Positions 35,094-44,063 of a stretch of 64,000 bases of DNA are shown here, piece after piece. A program made the position numbers and the translations under genes. Position 1 is the stretch's first letter; every line of letters begins with the position of its first letter. Under the pieces are notes generated by a model. That model worked only from the letters and a program-made list of their open reading frames with translations, ran no database searches and was not told where the DNA came from. The stretch is from Olsenella sp. An293 (GTDB lineage: Bacteria > Actinomycetota > Coriobacteriia > Coriobacteriales > Atopobiaceae): NCBI RefSeq assembly GCF_002159495.1, contig NZ_NFIT01000002.1, positions 1 through 64,000 on the forward strand, read 5' to 3'.

Positions 35094-36113
35094 TTACTGG
35101 TAGAGGGAGCCGGTGTTGAGGACGGGCTGGGCCTCGGACTCGCCACAGAGCACGACCATCAGGTTGGAGGCCATCACGGCCTTGCGGTCGTCGTCGAACT
35201 CCACCACGCCGCCGTCGGAGAGCTCCTTGAGCGCCATGTCCACCATGGAGACCGCGCCCTCGACGATCTTCTTGCGCGCGGCGATGATGGCCTCGGCCTG
35301 CTGGCGGCGCAGCATCGCCTGGGCGATCTCCGGCGCGTAGGCGAGGTGCGTAAGGCGGGCGTCGTCCACGGAGACGCCGGCCGGGGCGAGGCGACGGTCG
35401 AGCTCCTCCTTGAGGGACTCGGAGACCTCCTCGATGTTGGAGCGCAGCGTGATGGAGCTGTTGGAGGCGTCGTCGTCCTCCATGTGGTCGTAGGCGTAGA
35501 TGCTCGCCACGTGGCGCAGCGCGGTCTCGGTCTGCATGGACACGTAGCTGGGGTAGTGGTCCACGTCGAAGAGGGCCTTGGCGGTGTCGGCCACGTGCCA
35601 GACCACGACGGTCGCGATCTCGATGGGGTTGCCCATCTTGTCGTTGACCTTGAGACGGTCGCCGTTGAGGGTGCGGGCGCGCAGGGAGACCTTGGTGGAG
35701 AGCGCCTTGGCGGCAGCGGCGGCCTTCACGGACGGGGTGCCCTCCTCCAGGCTCACGTCGATGGAGGCGCCGGTTCCTTCGGAGCCCAGGCTGTGGCTGT
35801 AGAAGGGGTTCACCCAGTAGAAGCCGGACTCGCGGACGGTGCCCACGTAGTTGCCAAAGAGCACGAGCACGCGGGCCTGGCCCGGCTGCAGCGAGAAGAA
35901 GCCGCTGCTGATGATGATGGACACGATGAGCAGCACGATGCCGCCGACGAGCAGCGCGGGGCCCGTGACGGGGGCGGGCACGCCGGCGTCCTCCGCGGAG
36001 GCGAGGATGATGATGCCCTGAACCATGCCCCAGATGGCGGCGGCGTAAGCGACGAGGTTGACGAAGAGCATGGGCCAGCCGGACGCGGCGCGGGCCTGCT
36101 TCTCTACGGTCAT
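35094..36113 (-). CDS. SPFH/band-7 membrane protein
   Basis: A 339-residue protein. Two N-terminal TM helices (about residues 14-38 and 55-75) are followed by an SPFH domain ([22 protein letters not shown] near residue 85). The C-terminal helical part is alanine/glutamate-rich ([20 protein letters not shown]), the flotillin-like oligomerisation region. The start is the ATG at 36113, after AAAGGA. It forms a unit with the downstream Arc-type protein. SPFH proteins scaffold membrane microdomains and proteases. No NfeD gene is adjacent. Confidence 0.85.
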   Translation of the reverse strand: MTVEKQARAASGWPMLFVNLVAYAAAIWGMVQGIIILASAEDAGVPAPVTGPALLVGGIVLLIVSIIISSGFFSLQPGQARVLVLFGNYVGTVRESGFYWVNPFYSHSLGSEGTGASIDVSLEEGTPSVKAAAAAKALSTKVSLRARTLNGDRLKVNDKMGNPIEIATVVVWHVADTAKALFDVDHYPSYVSMQTETALRHVASIYAYDHMEDDDASNSSITLRSNIEEVSESLKEELDRRLAPAGVSVDDARLTHLAYAPEIAQAMLRRQQAEAIIAARKKIVEGAVSMVDMALKELSDGGVVEFDDDRKAVMASNLMVVLCGESEAQPVLNTGSLYQ

Positions 36114-36239
36114 CTTGGTTCCTTTCAACGGCGCTGCGGCCCCCTATGGGTCGCGGTGCGCTGATGCCATTGTGATATCAAGTTGGTTTCTTTTCAAGAG
36201 GGAGGGGCGGGCGCGGGGAGAATGTCGGCGAACGGCAGG

Positions 36240-36245
36240 TATACT
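36240..36245 (+). promoter_or_regulatory. Putative -10 box, leaderless mRNA
   Basis: TATACT ends 7 nt before the ATG at 36253. As for the helicase gene at 12619, no ribosome site is present. Confidence 0.5.
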
Positions 36246-36252
36246 GGACGCC

Positions 36253-37419
36253 ATGGGATACAAGACCTACACCTGTCCGATCGCGCGCGACTGCGGGGGC
36301 TGCGAGTGGCTCGCGGTTCCCTACCCCATACAGCTGCGCCGCAAGCAGGAGCAGGTGGAGGGGCTGCTGGGCGAGATGGCGGCGGCGGACGGCTGCGAGC
36401 TCGAGCCCATCCGCGGCATGGACGAGCCGCTGCGCTACCGCCACAAGGCCGCCACGCCGTTTGCGCACGGGGCCCGCGGTCGCGTGCTCTGCGGGTTCTA
36501 CGCCGCCGGCACGCATCGCATCGTGCCGTGCCGGGACTGCCTGGTCGAGGACCCGCGCGCTCGGCGCATCCTGGGCGCCGTCGCCCAAACCGCCGAGCGC
36601 CTGCACATCCCGCCCTACGACGAGGACCGCGGCGTGGGCGTGCTGCGCCACGCCGTCGTGCGCTGCGGCTACGCGACGGACGACGTGCTGCTCACGCTCG
36701 TCACGCGCGTGGACGAGCTGCGCGGCGCCGAGCGCCTGGTCTCCGAGCTGCGCGCGGCGTGCCCCGAGGTCACGAGCATCGTGCAGAACGTGAACGACCG
36801 CCGCACCAACGCGATCCTAGGCCGGCGGTGCCACACGCTCTATGGCCCCGGCCACATGCACGACAGGCTGCTCGGGTGTACCTTCGAGATTGGCCCCACG
36901 AGCTTCTACCAGACCAACCCCGCGCAGACCGAGGTCCTCTACCGGCTGGCGCTCGAGGGCGCCGCGGGCGCGCGGCGCGTGCTCGACGCCTACTGCGGCA
37001 CGGGCACCATCGGCATCTGCGCCGCGGCCGAAAGCCCGGACGCGCAGGTGGTGGGCGTGGAGCAGGTCTCGGGCGCCGTCGCCTGCGCGCGGCGCAACGC
37101 CGAGGCCAACGGGGTCGCGCAGCGGTGTCGCTTCGTCGCCGCGGATGCCACGGCATGGATGGCGGGGGCGGGTCGCGAGGAGCGCTTCGACGTCGTCATC
37201 ATGGACCCGCCGAGGGCCGGGAGCACGCCGGAGTTCCTCGCCGGGGTGGCGGCGCTCGCGCCGGGGCGCGTGGTCTACGTGAGCTGCAACGTGATCACGC
37301 AGGCGCGCGACCTCGAGCTGCTGCGAGAGCGGGGATACCGCCTCACGCGCGTGGCGCCGGTGGACATGTTCCCGCACACCAAGCACGTCGAAAGCGTGGT
37401 CACGCTCGAGCGCCGGTAG
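36253..37419 (+). CDS. 23S rRNA (uracil-C5)-methyltransferase, RlmD/TrmA family
   Basis: A 388-residue enzyme. An Fe-S cluster motif is seen with Cys8, Cys14 and Cys17 (TCPIARDCGGCEW) and a likely fourth Cys in VPCRDC. The SAM motif is DAYCGTGTIGI. The catalytic cysteine is Cys345 in YVSCNVITQA, and the C-terminal HVESVVTLE is the family end. There is no N-terminal TRAM domain, so the protein is shorter than full RlmD (about 430-450). The target uracil cannot be told. The start fits homology, with a TATACT box 7 nt before it. Confidence 0.9.
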   Translation: MGYKTYTCPIARDCGGCEWLAVPYPIQLRRKQEQVEGLLGEMAAADGCELEPIRGMDEPLRYRHKAATPFAHGARGRVLCGFYAAGTHRIVPCRDCLVEDPRARRILGAVAQTAERLHIPPYDEDRGVGVLRHAVVRCGYATDDVLLTLVTRVDELRGAERLVSELRAACPEVTSIVQNVNDRRTNAILGRRCHTLYGPGHMHDRLLGCTFEIGPTSFYQTNPAQTEVLYRLALEGAAGARRVLDAYCGTGTIGICAAAESPDAQVVGVEQVSGAVACARRNAEANGVAQRCRFVAADATAWMAGAGREERFDVVIMDPPRAGSTPEFLAGVAALAPGRVVYVSCNVITQARDLELLRERGYRLTRVAPVDMFPHTKHVESVVTLERR

Positions 37420-37437
37420 CGCGCCGCGTCGCGGCGG

Positions 37438-37669
37438 CTGCAAAATCGCCCTTCAATCCATTTTTCCCGACCCGCCAGAACAAAACCGGCCTTCGATCCA
37501 TGAGATTATTCGCCTCAGAGCCGCTTCGAGCGAGCTGTTAGCCATCTCTTACTGCAAAATGCCTGTTGGCGTTTTGCAGCCGCTCCGCAGAGGGCCAAAA
37601 TCGCATGGATCGAAGGCGGGTTTTGTTTTTCGCGCGGCCCAAATATGGATCGAACGCCACTTTTGCACG
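37438..37669. repeat. Composite inverted-repeat element, copy 2
   Basis: The left part 37438-37503 and right part 37597-37669 show the same nested half-sites as copies 1 and 3. The right half includes CATGGATCGAAGGCGGGTTT, AATATGGATCGAACGCC and ACTTTTGCA. The inner 100 nt differ and include a separate CTGCAAAATGCC/GGCGTTTTGCAG hairpin (37552-37579). It lies between convergent stop codons of the methyltransferase and purN. Confidence 0.85.
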
Positions 37670-37753
37670 CCGCCGGACGCGCAAGAGGGGCACGGGCCCG
37701 CTGCCGCACGGCAGCGTGCCCGCGCCCCTCTGGAAGTCTCTGGTCTGTCGCGC

Positions 37754-38392
37754 CTACTCGGAGTCGATGGCCACGGTGAGGTCGGGGCGCACGTGGACAC
37801 GCCCGGCGGCGAGCAGGCCCACGACCTCGGGGTAGAGCTCGTGCTCGATCTCGTGAATGTGCGCCTCGAGCTCGTCGACCGACCAACCCTCCTCCACCGG
37901 CAGCGCGCGCTGGGCGATGATGGGACCGGCGTCGTAGTCGGCGTTGGCGAAGTGCACTGTCACGCCCGTGACCTTGACGCCGCGGTCATAGGCGTCCTGG
38001 ATGGCGTGGGCGCCCGGGAAGCTCGGCAGCAGCGCCGGGTGCAGGTTGACCACCCGGTTGGGAAACGCCGCGAGGATCGGGTCGTGCACCTTGCGCATGT
38101 AGCCGGCCATGATGACGTAGTCAACGTCGCGGCGCGAGAGCTCGGCGGCGATGATCTCGTCCGCCTGCTCGGGATCGGCGTAGATCTCCTTGGAGAGGGT
38201 AAGCGTCTGCAGGCCGGCCGCCTCGGCGCGCTTGAGGCCAAAGGCGCTCGGGCGCGAGCTCACGACGAGCTCGATCGAAGCGTCGAGCGTGCCGTCGGCA
38301 ATGCGGTCGATAATGGCCTGCAGGTTGGTCCCGCTGCCGGAGATGAGGACGCCCAGCCTGATGGCGGGCGCGCCCGCAGCCCTATCGCTCAT
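37754..38392 (-). CDS. purN: Phosphoribosylglycinamide formyltransferase
   Basis: A 212-residue enzyme that formylates GAR with 10-formyl-THF in purine synthesis. The start box is GVLISGSGTNLQAIID. The catalytic Asn-His-Asp core is in NLHPALLPSFPGAHAI and HFANADYDAGPII. The ATG at 38392 lies inside the end of purM (11-nt overlap), so translation is coupled. It is the last gene of the purine operon and is followed by a composite repeat. Confidence 0.95.
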   Translation of the reverse strand: MSDRAAGAPAIRLGVLISGSGTNLQAIIDRIADGTLDASIELVVSSRPSAFGLKRAEAAGLQTLTLSKEIYADPEQADEIIAAELSRRDVDYVIMAGYMRKVHDPILAAFPNRVVNLHPALLPSFPGAHAIQDAYDRGVKVTGVTVHFANADYDAGPIIAQRALPVEEGWSVDELEAHIHEIEHELYPEVVGLLAAGRVHVRPDLTVAIDSE

Positions 38393-39473
38393 CGTCGTAC
38401 ACGACCTTCCCCTTGGCGCCCGCCTCGCCGGCAATGACGCGGCCAACCTCAAACGGCGCGAGACCCTGCGCGACCAGCGCCTCGCGCACCGCGGCCTCGT
38501 CCTCGGGCGCGCACACGATGGCCATGCCCACGCCCATGTTGAAGGTGCGGTACGCCTCCTCGAGCGTGAGGCCGGCCTCGCGGATCATGTAGGTGATGAC
38601 CGGCGGGACGTCCCAGGCGGGACCCGCCTCGCCGCCGCGGTACACCAGCGCGTCGAGCCCCTCGGGCATCGCGCGGTCCAGGTTCTCGGTGATGCCGCCG
38701 CCGGTGATGTGCGCCATCGCGTGGATGGGCGCGCCGGCGCGCAAGGCGGCCAGGAGCTTGCCGGCGTAGATCGTGGTCGGGCGCATCACGGCGTCGGCGA
38801 GCGACTCGCCGCCCAGCTCGGGCAGCGGCGTCTCGAGCTCCTCGACCGTCTTGCCCTCGATGGCGACCTTGCGCACCAGGGAGTAGCCGTTGGAGTGGAT
38901 GCCCGAGCTCGGCAGGCCGAGGATGACGTCGCCCTCGCGCACCTTGTCCGGCCCGATCATCTTGGGACGGTCCACGACGCCCACCACAAACCCGGCGAGG
39001 TCGTAGTCGTCAGCGGCCATGACGCCGGGGTGCTCGGCCATCTCGCCGCCCACCAGCGCGCAGCCGGACTTGCGACAGCCCTCGGCGATGCCGCCCACGA
39101 TCTTGGCCACGTGCTCGGCGCGCAGCTTGCCGATGGCCACGTAGTCGAGGAAGAACAGCGGCTCGGCGCCCATCGGGACGATGTCGTCCACGCACATGGC
39201 GACGAGGTCCTCGCCCACGGTCTCGTGACGGTCGAGCAGCTGGGCGATGGCCAGCTTGGTGCCCACGCCGTCGGTGCCGGAGACCAGGATCGGCTCCTCC
39301 ATGTCCTTGAGCGCGGCGGCCGAGAAGCACGAGCCAAACCCGCCGAGCCCGCCGATGACCTCAGGTCGGTTGGTGGCCGCGACGGCCGCCTTGATCGCGT
39401 CGACGGCGCGGGCGCCCTCGGCGGTGTCGACGCCGGCGTCCTCGTAGCTCACGTGCTTGGTGTTGTCGGCCAT
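38382..39473 (-). CDS. purM: Phosphoribosylformylglycinamidine cyclo-ligase
   Basis: A 363-residue AIR synthetase. Family boxes include GFGSCF near residue 45, LVSGTDGVGTKLAIA (nucleotide loop), VGGEMAEHPGVM and AHITGGGITENLDR. It lies between purF (38-nt gap) and purN (overlap). Length and start match the family. Confidence 0.96.
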   Translation of the reverse strand: MADNTKHVSYEDAGVDTAEGARAVDAIKAAVAATNRPEVIGGLGGFGSCFSAAALKDMEEPILVSGTDGVGTKLAIAQLLDRHETVGEDLVAMCVDDIVPMGAEPLFFLDYVAIGKLRAEHVAKIVGGIAEGCRKSGCALVGGEMAEHPGVMAADDYDLAGFVVGVVDRPKMIGPDKVREGDVILGLPSSGIHSNGYSLVRKVAIEGKTVEELETPLPELGGESLADAVMRPTTIYAGKLLAALRAGAPIHAMAHITGGGITENLDRAMPEGLDALVYRGGEAGPAWDVPPVITYMIREAGLTLEEAYRTFNMGVGMAIVCAPEDEAAVREALVAQGLAPFEVGRVIAGEAGAKGKVVYDDER

Positions 39474-39511
39474 CTTGGTCCTTTCTGTCGAAGGCGCGCG
39501 AAGGCCCGCGC

Positions 39512-41029
39512 CTATTCTCCCATCATGACGCTCTGCGCGTCCGCGAGCGGCATCCGAGACGTCCTGGACGCCTCGGTGAGGTTGTTGGGCTCGAACCCCG
39601 GCAAGAACCGGTCCTCCCAGTACGAGCGCGGGATCTCAACGGGATACTCGCCCGTGAAGCAGGCCTTGCAGTAGCCATGGGCCTCCCCGCCGGGAACGCA
39701 GGCGAGAAGCCCCTCGATGGAGAGAAATCCCACGGAGTCCGCCTCGATGTGGGAGCGGATCTCGTCGAGCGTCATCCTCGCGGCGATGAGCTGGTCCTGG
39801 CTGCCCGTGTCGATGCCGTAGAAGCAAGGCCACGCGACCATCGGCGAGGCCGAGCGCACGTGCACCTCGGTCGCCCCGGCCTCCTTGAGCATCCGGACGA
39901 TCTGGCGGCTCGTGGTGCCACGGACAATCGAGTCGTCCACCATCACGAGCCGCTTGCCGCGCACCACGTCCGGCAGCGCGTTGAGCTTGAGGCGCACGCC
40001 CATCTGCCGCAGCTCCTGGGTAGGCTGGATGAAGGTGCGCGCAACGTAGCGGTTCTTGATGAGGCCCGTGCCAAAGGGAATCCCCAGCTCCTGGGCAAAG
40101 CCCTCGGCCGCCGGGGTCCCGGAGTCCGGCACCGAGATCACGAGATCCGCGTCCACCGGGGTCTCCCGGGCGAGCTGCCGGCCCATGTTGTGCCGCATCA
40201 GATAGAAGCTCGTCCCGTCCTGCACGGAGTCGGGGCGCGAGAAGTACACGTGCTCGAAGATGCAGTTTGCCCGGCAGCCCGGCTGGCAGCCGCGCTCCGA
40301 GCGCAACCCGTCCTCGGAGACGCGCACGATCTCGCCGGGCTCGATCTCGCGCACGAACTTGGCGCCGGCGATGTCGAGCGCGCAGGTCTCGCTCGCCACG
40401 ACCCAACCGTCGTCGCCCAGGCGCCCCAGCACCAGCGGGCGGATGCCGTGGGGGTCGCGGAACGCGTAGAGCGCGTTCTCGCGCACGAGCACCATCGCGT
40501 AGCCGCCCTCGAGCATGCGCATCGTGTGCGCGATGCCCGTGCGCAGCCGCCCCGCGCGCTGCGTGAAGTAGCCGATGAGCTTGGCCGCCACCTCGGAGTC
40601 GGTGTTTGACCTAAAGGGGATCCCCATCTCGATGAGCTCACGGCGCAGCGCGTCAAAGTTCACGAGCGTTCCGTTGTGCGCCAGCGCGATGATCACGTCG
40701 TTGATCGTGGAGAGGTGCGGCTGCGCCGCCTCCCAGCCCCGGGCCCCCGCGGTGCCGTAGCGGCAGTGCCCGCACGCGACCCGCCCCGACATCGCGGTGA
40801 GGTCGGCGTCCGAGAAGACCTGCGTCACCAGGCCAAGGTCCTTGCGCACGAGCACCGAGCGCCCGTCTCCCACCGCGATGCCCGCGGACTCCTGCCCGCG
40901 ATGCTGCAGCGCGCGGAGGGCAAAGTAGGTGATGCGGGCCACGTCGCGGCCGGGCGCCCACACGCCAAAGACGCCACACTCCTCGTGGAGGCCCTGCGGG
41001 AGGTCCTTCTCGGCAGTCTCGATGCTCAT
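39512..41029 (-). CDS. purF: Amidophosphoribosyltransferase
   Basis: A 505-residue enzyme of the first purine step. A 17-residue propeptide precedes Cys18, the glutaminase nucleophile (HEECGVFGV). The PRPP site is LVMVDDSIVRGTTSR. Cysteines in GCQPGCRANC and CKACFTGEYP indicate the Bacillus-type Fe-S enzyme with a processed N-terminus. The ATG overlaps the stop codon of the sortase gene (ATGA). Expression is therefore coupled to a surface-protein enzyme, which is odd. Confidence 0.96.
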   Translation of the reverse strand: MSIETAEKDLPQGLHEECGVFGVWAPGRDVARITYFALRALQHRGQESAGIAVGDGRSVLVRKDLGLVTQVFSDADLTAMSGRVACGHCRYGTAGARGWEAAQPHLSTINDVIIALAHNGTLVNFDALRRELIEMGIPFRSNTDSEVAAKLIGYFTQRAGRLRTGIAHTMRMLEGGYAMVLVRENALYAFRDPHGIRPLVLGRLGDDGWVVASETCALDIAGAKFVREIEPGEIVRVSEDGLRSERGCQPGCRANCIFEHVYFSRPDSVQDGTSFYLMRHNMGRQLARETPVDADLVISVPDSGTPAAEGFAQELGIPFGTGLIKNRYVARTFIQPTQELRQMGVRLKLNALPDVVRGKRLVMVDDSIVRGTTSRQIVRMLKEAGATEVHVRSASPMVAWPCFYGIDTGSQDQLIAARMTLDEIRSHIEADSVGFLSIEGLLACVPGGEAHGYCKACFTGEYPVEIPRSYWEDRFLPGFEPNNLTEASRTSRMPLADAQSVMMGE

Positions 41030-42075
41030 TGCGCGCTCGCCCCCTTGGGAATGCAGGCGAGCACCGTGCGGCCGGAGTCGCCGTCGTCATAGTTGCAGGT
41101 GCACAGCGAGAGCACCTGGGAGACGCCCGGGATGCGCTCGGCGGCGTCGGCGCGGCTCGTGGTCGCGCGGCCGAGAAGATCGGTGAGGTAGGCGGTGAGC
41201 TCCTCGGGGGAGGCAAAGGCGAAGCGGCGCACGTTGGCGTCGCTGGAGTCGGTCTGGTAGAGCATCAGCGGCTCGAGCTCGTAGGTGGCCGACTCGGTCA
41301 CGTACCAGACCGTCGAGACGCTGTCGAACATCTCCTGGTTCTCCATGTCGGAGATGGGCTTGAACATGGCGCCGTTGCGCAGGTGGTGCCCGTAGATTAT
41401 GGTCTGCGCGTCCACCATGCCGGGCGCGGTGTTCTCGTAGTCCATGAAGACCTGCCCACCGAGCGAGTACTCCCCCTCGGCGCTGGTGTGCAGGTACTTC
41501 TCGTTGTCAGACGCCTGGTAGACGGGGAAGTTGACCGCCGTCCCGGGAATCTGGACCCAGCCCACCACCTCGTCGTTGACGGCCTTGAGGCCCGCCCAGT
41601 CCACCTGCGGCGGGGTGGAGCCGTTGGTGGAGACGTCGGCGTAGGTGGCCAGCTCCTCGTTGATGCGGTCCTGCTCGGCGTACTGCATCCGGTTGTTCAG
41701 CCACATGCCTGCGGCCGCCACGATCAGGCCCACGCCCACAATAAACAGCAGGACGGAGATCACGCGAGCGGCGCGCTTCCACGGGTCGCGGCTCCTGCGG
41801 CCCGAGAGGTCGTAGGGGTCGGTCTCCCGGAAGTGCGGCTCCTTGCGGCGACGGTCGTGACGATGGGCCTTGCCCTCGGGCTCGCTCACCACCGCGACAA
41901 AGCCGGACGCCTCGTGGGGCATGCCGGCGGCGTGGGGGTTTCCGTCGGGGGCGTGGTAGGACTCGTCTCCGCCGCGGCGCGTGTGGAGCGCCTTGCGGGG
42001 GTTGCCCGAGAGCGCCGGGCCGGACGGGCGCGTGGCGCCCGGGTCGTCCCCGGGCTGTCTGAAGTGCGAGGCCAT
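41026..42075 (-). CDS. Class B sortase
   Basis: A 349-residue membrane transpeptidase. A long charged N-terminus is followed by a TM helix at about residues 102-126. The catalytic His is in IIYGHHLRNGAMF, the Cys is in LCTC at about residue 327, and the Arg is at about 336 in GRTVL. The YGHH...CTC...R spacing and the length of the catalytic domain fit class B (SrtB). It lies between purE (12-nt gap) and purF (4-nt overlap) in the purine operon. It is the only sortase in the window. The two large surface proteins at 44-60 kb are plausible substrates, but this is inference. Confidence 0.9.
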   Translation of the reverse strand: MASHFRQPGDDPGATRPSGPALSGNPRKALHTRRGGDESYHAPDGNPHAAGMPHEASGFVAVVSEPEGKAHRHDRRRKEPHFRETDPYDLSGRRSRDPWKRAARVISVLLFIVGVGLIVAAAGMWLNNRMQYAEQDRINEELATYADVSTNGSTPPQVDWAGLKAVNDEVVGWVQIPGTAVNFPVYQASDNEKYLHTSAEGEYSLGGQVFMDYENTAPGMVDAQTIIYGHHLRNGAMFKPISDMENQEMFDSVSTVWYVTESATYELEPLMLYQTDSSDANVRRFAFASPEELTAYLTDLLGRATTSRADAAERIPGVSQVLSLCTCNYDDGDSGRTVLACIPKGASAQ

Positions 42076-42087
42076 GCGCGGCGACCC

Positions 42088-42549
42088 CTAGGCCTCGGCC
42101 ATCTGACGCTTGAACTCGACGATCTTCTCGCGGTACTCGGGCATCGTGGCGCCGAGGATCTGCGTGGCGTAGATGGCGGCGTTCTTGGCGCCGTTGATGG
42201 CGACGCAGGCCACGGGCACGCCGGAGGGCATCTGGACCATGGAGAGCAGAGAGTCCATGCCGCCGAGGTCAGAGGTCTTCATGGGCACGCCGATGATGGG
42301 CAGCGGCGTGAACGCGGCGACGACGCCGCCGAGGTGCGCGGCCTTGCCCGCCGCGGCGATGATGACCTTGAGGCCGCGGTCGGCCGCGGAGCCGGCCCAC
42401 TCGTGGACCTTGTCGGGGTTACGGTGCGCGCTGGCGATGACCAGCTCGTACGGGACGCCGAGCTCCTCGAGCTGCTGGGTGCAGGCCTCCATGGTCGGCA
42501 TGTCCGACTTGGAGCCCATGATGATTCCCACGAGCGGCTGCTCTGCCAT
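42088..42549 (-). CDS. purE: N5-carboxyaminoimidazole ribonucleotide mutase
   Basis: A 153-residue class I PurE. The phosphate loop is IMGSKSDMPTM, and SAHRNPDKV carries the catalytic His. GGMDSLLSMVQMPSGVPVACVAI is the family core. The start at ATG 42549 follows GAGAGGGG. It is the first gene of the operon, with TATACT on the minus strand at 42584-42589. Confidence 0.96.
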   Translation of the reverse strand: MAEQPLVGIIMGSKSDMPTMEACTQQLEELGVPYELVIASAHRNPDKVHEWAGSAADRGLKVIIAAAGKAAHLGGVVAAFTPLPIIGVPMKTSDLGGMDSLLSMVQMPSGVPVACVAINGAKNAAIYATQILGATMPEYREKIVEFKRQMAEA

Positions 42550-42583
42550 GTTGATCCCCTCTCGTCGCTGCATATGTCTTTCC

Positions 42584-42589
42584 AGTATA
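42584..42589 (-). promoter_or_regulatory. Putative -10 box of the purE operon
   Basis: TATACT on the minus strand, 35 nt before the purE ATG. I see no purine riboswitch and no clear PurR box. Confidence 0.45.
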
Positions 42590-42670
42590 GCGCGCCCGAT
42601 CGCGGGCGGCGTGATTGCGGGCCTGTTAACCCCGCGGCGCCGACCGGGGGACGAGCCTCCGCCCGAGTGC

Positions 42671-42676
42671 TATGCT
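42671..42676 (+). promoter_or_regulatory. Putative -10 box of the pyridoxal-kinase-family gene
   Basis: TATGCT with GTGC before it, 47 nt from the ATG. Confidence 0.4.
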
Positions 42677-42722
42677 GTGCCCTTGTACGCTGGTCCATCA
42701 GTCCGCGGACAAGGAGAATCCC

Positions 42723-43601
42723 ATGAACAACTCAGCCAGCAATCTGTACCTGTACGAGCGCAAGGGCGGTTATCTGCCGCGCGTCGCCGCAGTTCACGAC
42801 CTGTGCGGCTACGGCAAGTGCTCGTTGGGCGTCGCCATCCCGGTGCTCTCGGCGGCCGGAATCGACGTCTGCCCCGTCCCCACCTCGCTCTTCTCGGCGC
42901 ACACGCGCTTCCCCAAGTTCTACATGCACGACACCACGCCCATGCTCGACGAGTACCTCGACGCCTGGCGCGAGGAGGGCATCGAGCTCGACGGCATCTA
43001 CTCCGGCTTTCTTGGCTCGGCCGAGCAGGTCGACGCCATCCTGCGCCTGTACCGCGAGTACCCCCGGGCGCTGCGCATCGTCGACCCGGTGATGGGCGAC
43101 GGCGGCGCCAAGTACCCCACCTACACCGACGAGATGTGCGAGGCCATGAAGGGCCTGGTCGACGGTGCCGACCTGCTCACGCCCAACCTCACCGAGGCCT
43201 CGATCCTCACGGGCATCCCCTACGAGGGCCAGGACGTCGACGAGGCCTACGTGCGCCGCGTGATGGACGCCCTGTTTGGGATGGGCGCCAAGGCCGTGGT
43301 GATCAAGGGCGTCGTGCACGAGGGCGAGAAGATCATCCGCAACTACGTGGCCGTGAGCGGCGGCGAGATGGAGGAGGCCTCCGGCGAGCTGCTGCCCTAC
43401 ATGCTGCACGGCACCGGCGACCTGTTTGCCTCCGGCCTCACCGCGGCGGTCTACGCGGGCGAGAGCCTGGCCGCGAGCGTCGAGTTTGCGTGCGCGCTCG
43501 TGCGCCACGCCATGCAGATCACGCCCGACCAGCCCGACTACCAGGTGCGCGGCGTGAGCTTTGAGAGCGTGCTGGGAGACGTCACGGCACTGCTCTCCTA
43601 G
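42723..43601 (+). CDS. Pyridoxal/pyridoxamine kinase family protein
   Basis: A 292-residue PfkB-like kinase of vitamin B6 salvage. The start box is VAAVHDLCGYGKCSLGVAIP. DPVMGDGGAKYPTY and the anion hole HGTGDLFASGL match the PdxY/PdxK family. The start is the ATG after AAGGAGAATCC. It is divergent from purE and terminated by the hairpin at 43655-43709. A relative acting on HMP (ThiD) is less likely given the opening motif. Confidence 0.85.
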   Translation: MNNSASNLYLYERKGGYLPRVAAVHDLCGYGKCSLGVAIPVLSAAGIDVCPVPTSLFSAHTRFPKFYMHDTTPMLDEYLDAWREEGIELDGIYSGFLGSAEQVDAILRLYREYPRALRIVDPVMGDGGAKYPTYTDEMCEAMKGLVDGADLLTPNLTEASILTGIPYEGQDVDEAYVRRVMDALFGMGAKAVVIKGVVHEGEKIIRNYVAVSGGEMEEASGELLPYMLHGTGDLFASGLTAAVYAGESLAASVEFACALVRHAMQITPDQPDYQVRGVSFESVLGDVTALLS

Positions 43602-43654
43602 CAGCCCCGACGCGAGGGTAAGAGGACCTCGCATCAGGCAGCCGGCACAGACGA

Positions 43655-43709
43655 CGGCCCGCCGAGAAGAACCTGACCTTGATGGTCGGCCTTCTTGGCG
43701 GGCCGTTTT
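43655..43709. terminator. Bidirectional Rho-independent terminator
   Basis: CGGCCCGCCGAGAAG pairs with CTTCTTGGCGGGCCG (15 bp, one mismatch) and is followed by TTTT on the plus strand. It separates the kinase gene from the convergent winged-helix gene. Confidence 0.85.
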
Positions 43710-43730
43710 GTGTGCCGCTGGGCGGCGGCC

Positions 43731-44063
43731 TTACGCGGGCCTTTCCTCAGAGAACAGGGCGACGCGCGCAACCCCCTCGGCAGTTGCCCGGTACTCGCTG
43801 GGCAGCTGGGCGCCCGTGGGGCCAAAGACGGGACTGGTCTCTATGAGCCCCTCGCGGCGCAGGCGGGTCACGGCGTGGTCCACGGTCTTGGGGCAGCACC
43901 CCAGGCGCCGGGCCAGGTCAGCCTTTGCAAAGCTGACCTGGCCGCGCAGTATCGTCTCGCGCACGATCATCTCGAGCATGCGCTCGTGAACGAAGGCGTG
44001 GCGCCCGTTGATGCGCTTTCTCACCCCCTTGAGAGAAGAGCCTTCCCTCCCCTTAAGCGCCAT
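43731..44063 (-). CDS. Winged-helix regulator 1, coupled to surface protein 1
   Basis: A 110-residue DNA-binding protein. An HTH (FAKADLARRLGCCPKTVDHA) is followed by a wing (LRREGLIETSPVFGPTGAQ). It aligns along its whole C-terminal part with the 89-residue protein at 53956-54225: KAxIA..LG...KT(V/I)D...L..LR..GLI and a (T/S)G.QL....YR end. Its ATG overlaps the stop of the surface-protein gene by 11 nt, so its synthesis may depend on translation of that gene. It is probably a regulator of the same surface locus. Confidence 0.75.
   Translation of the reverse strand: MALKGREGSSLKGVRKRINGRHAFVHERMLEMIVRETILRGQVSFAKADLARRLGCCPKTVDHAVTRLRREGLIETSPVFGPTGAQLPSEYRATAEGVARVALFSEERPA

Noticed and set aside
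37438-37669. CRISPR array in the region of repeated ATCCAT words
   Set aside because: The repeats are nested inverted half-sites, not regularly spaced direct repeats with spacers, and no cas genes are present.
42550-42722. Purine riboswitch or PurR box before purE
   Set aside because: No recognisable guanine riboswitch core or PurR dyad; only -10 boxes could be supported.
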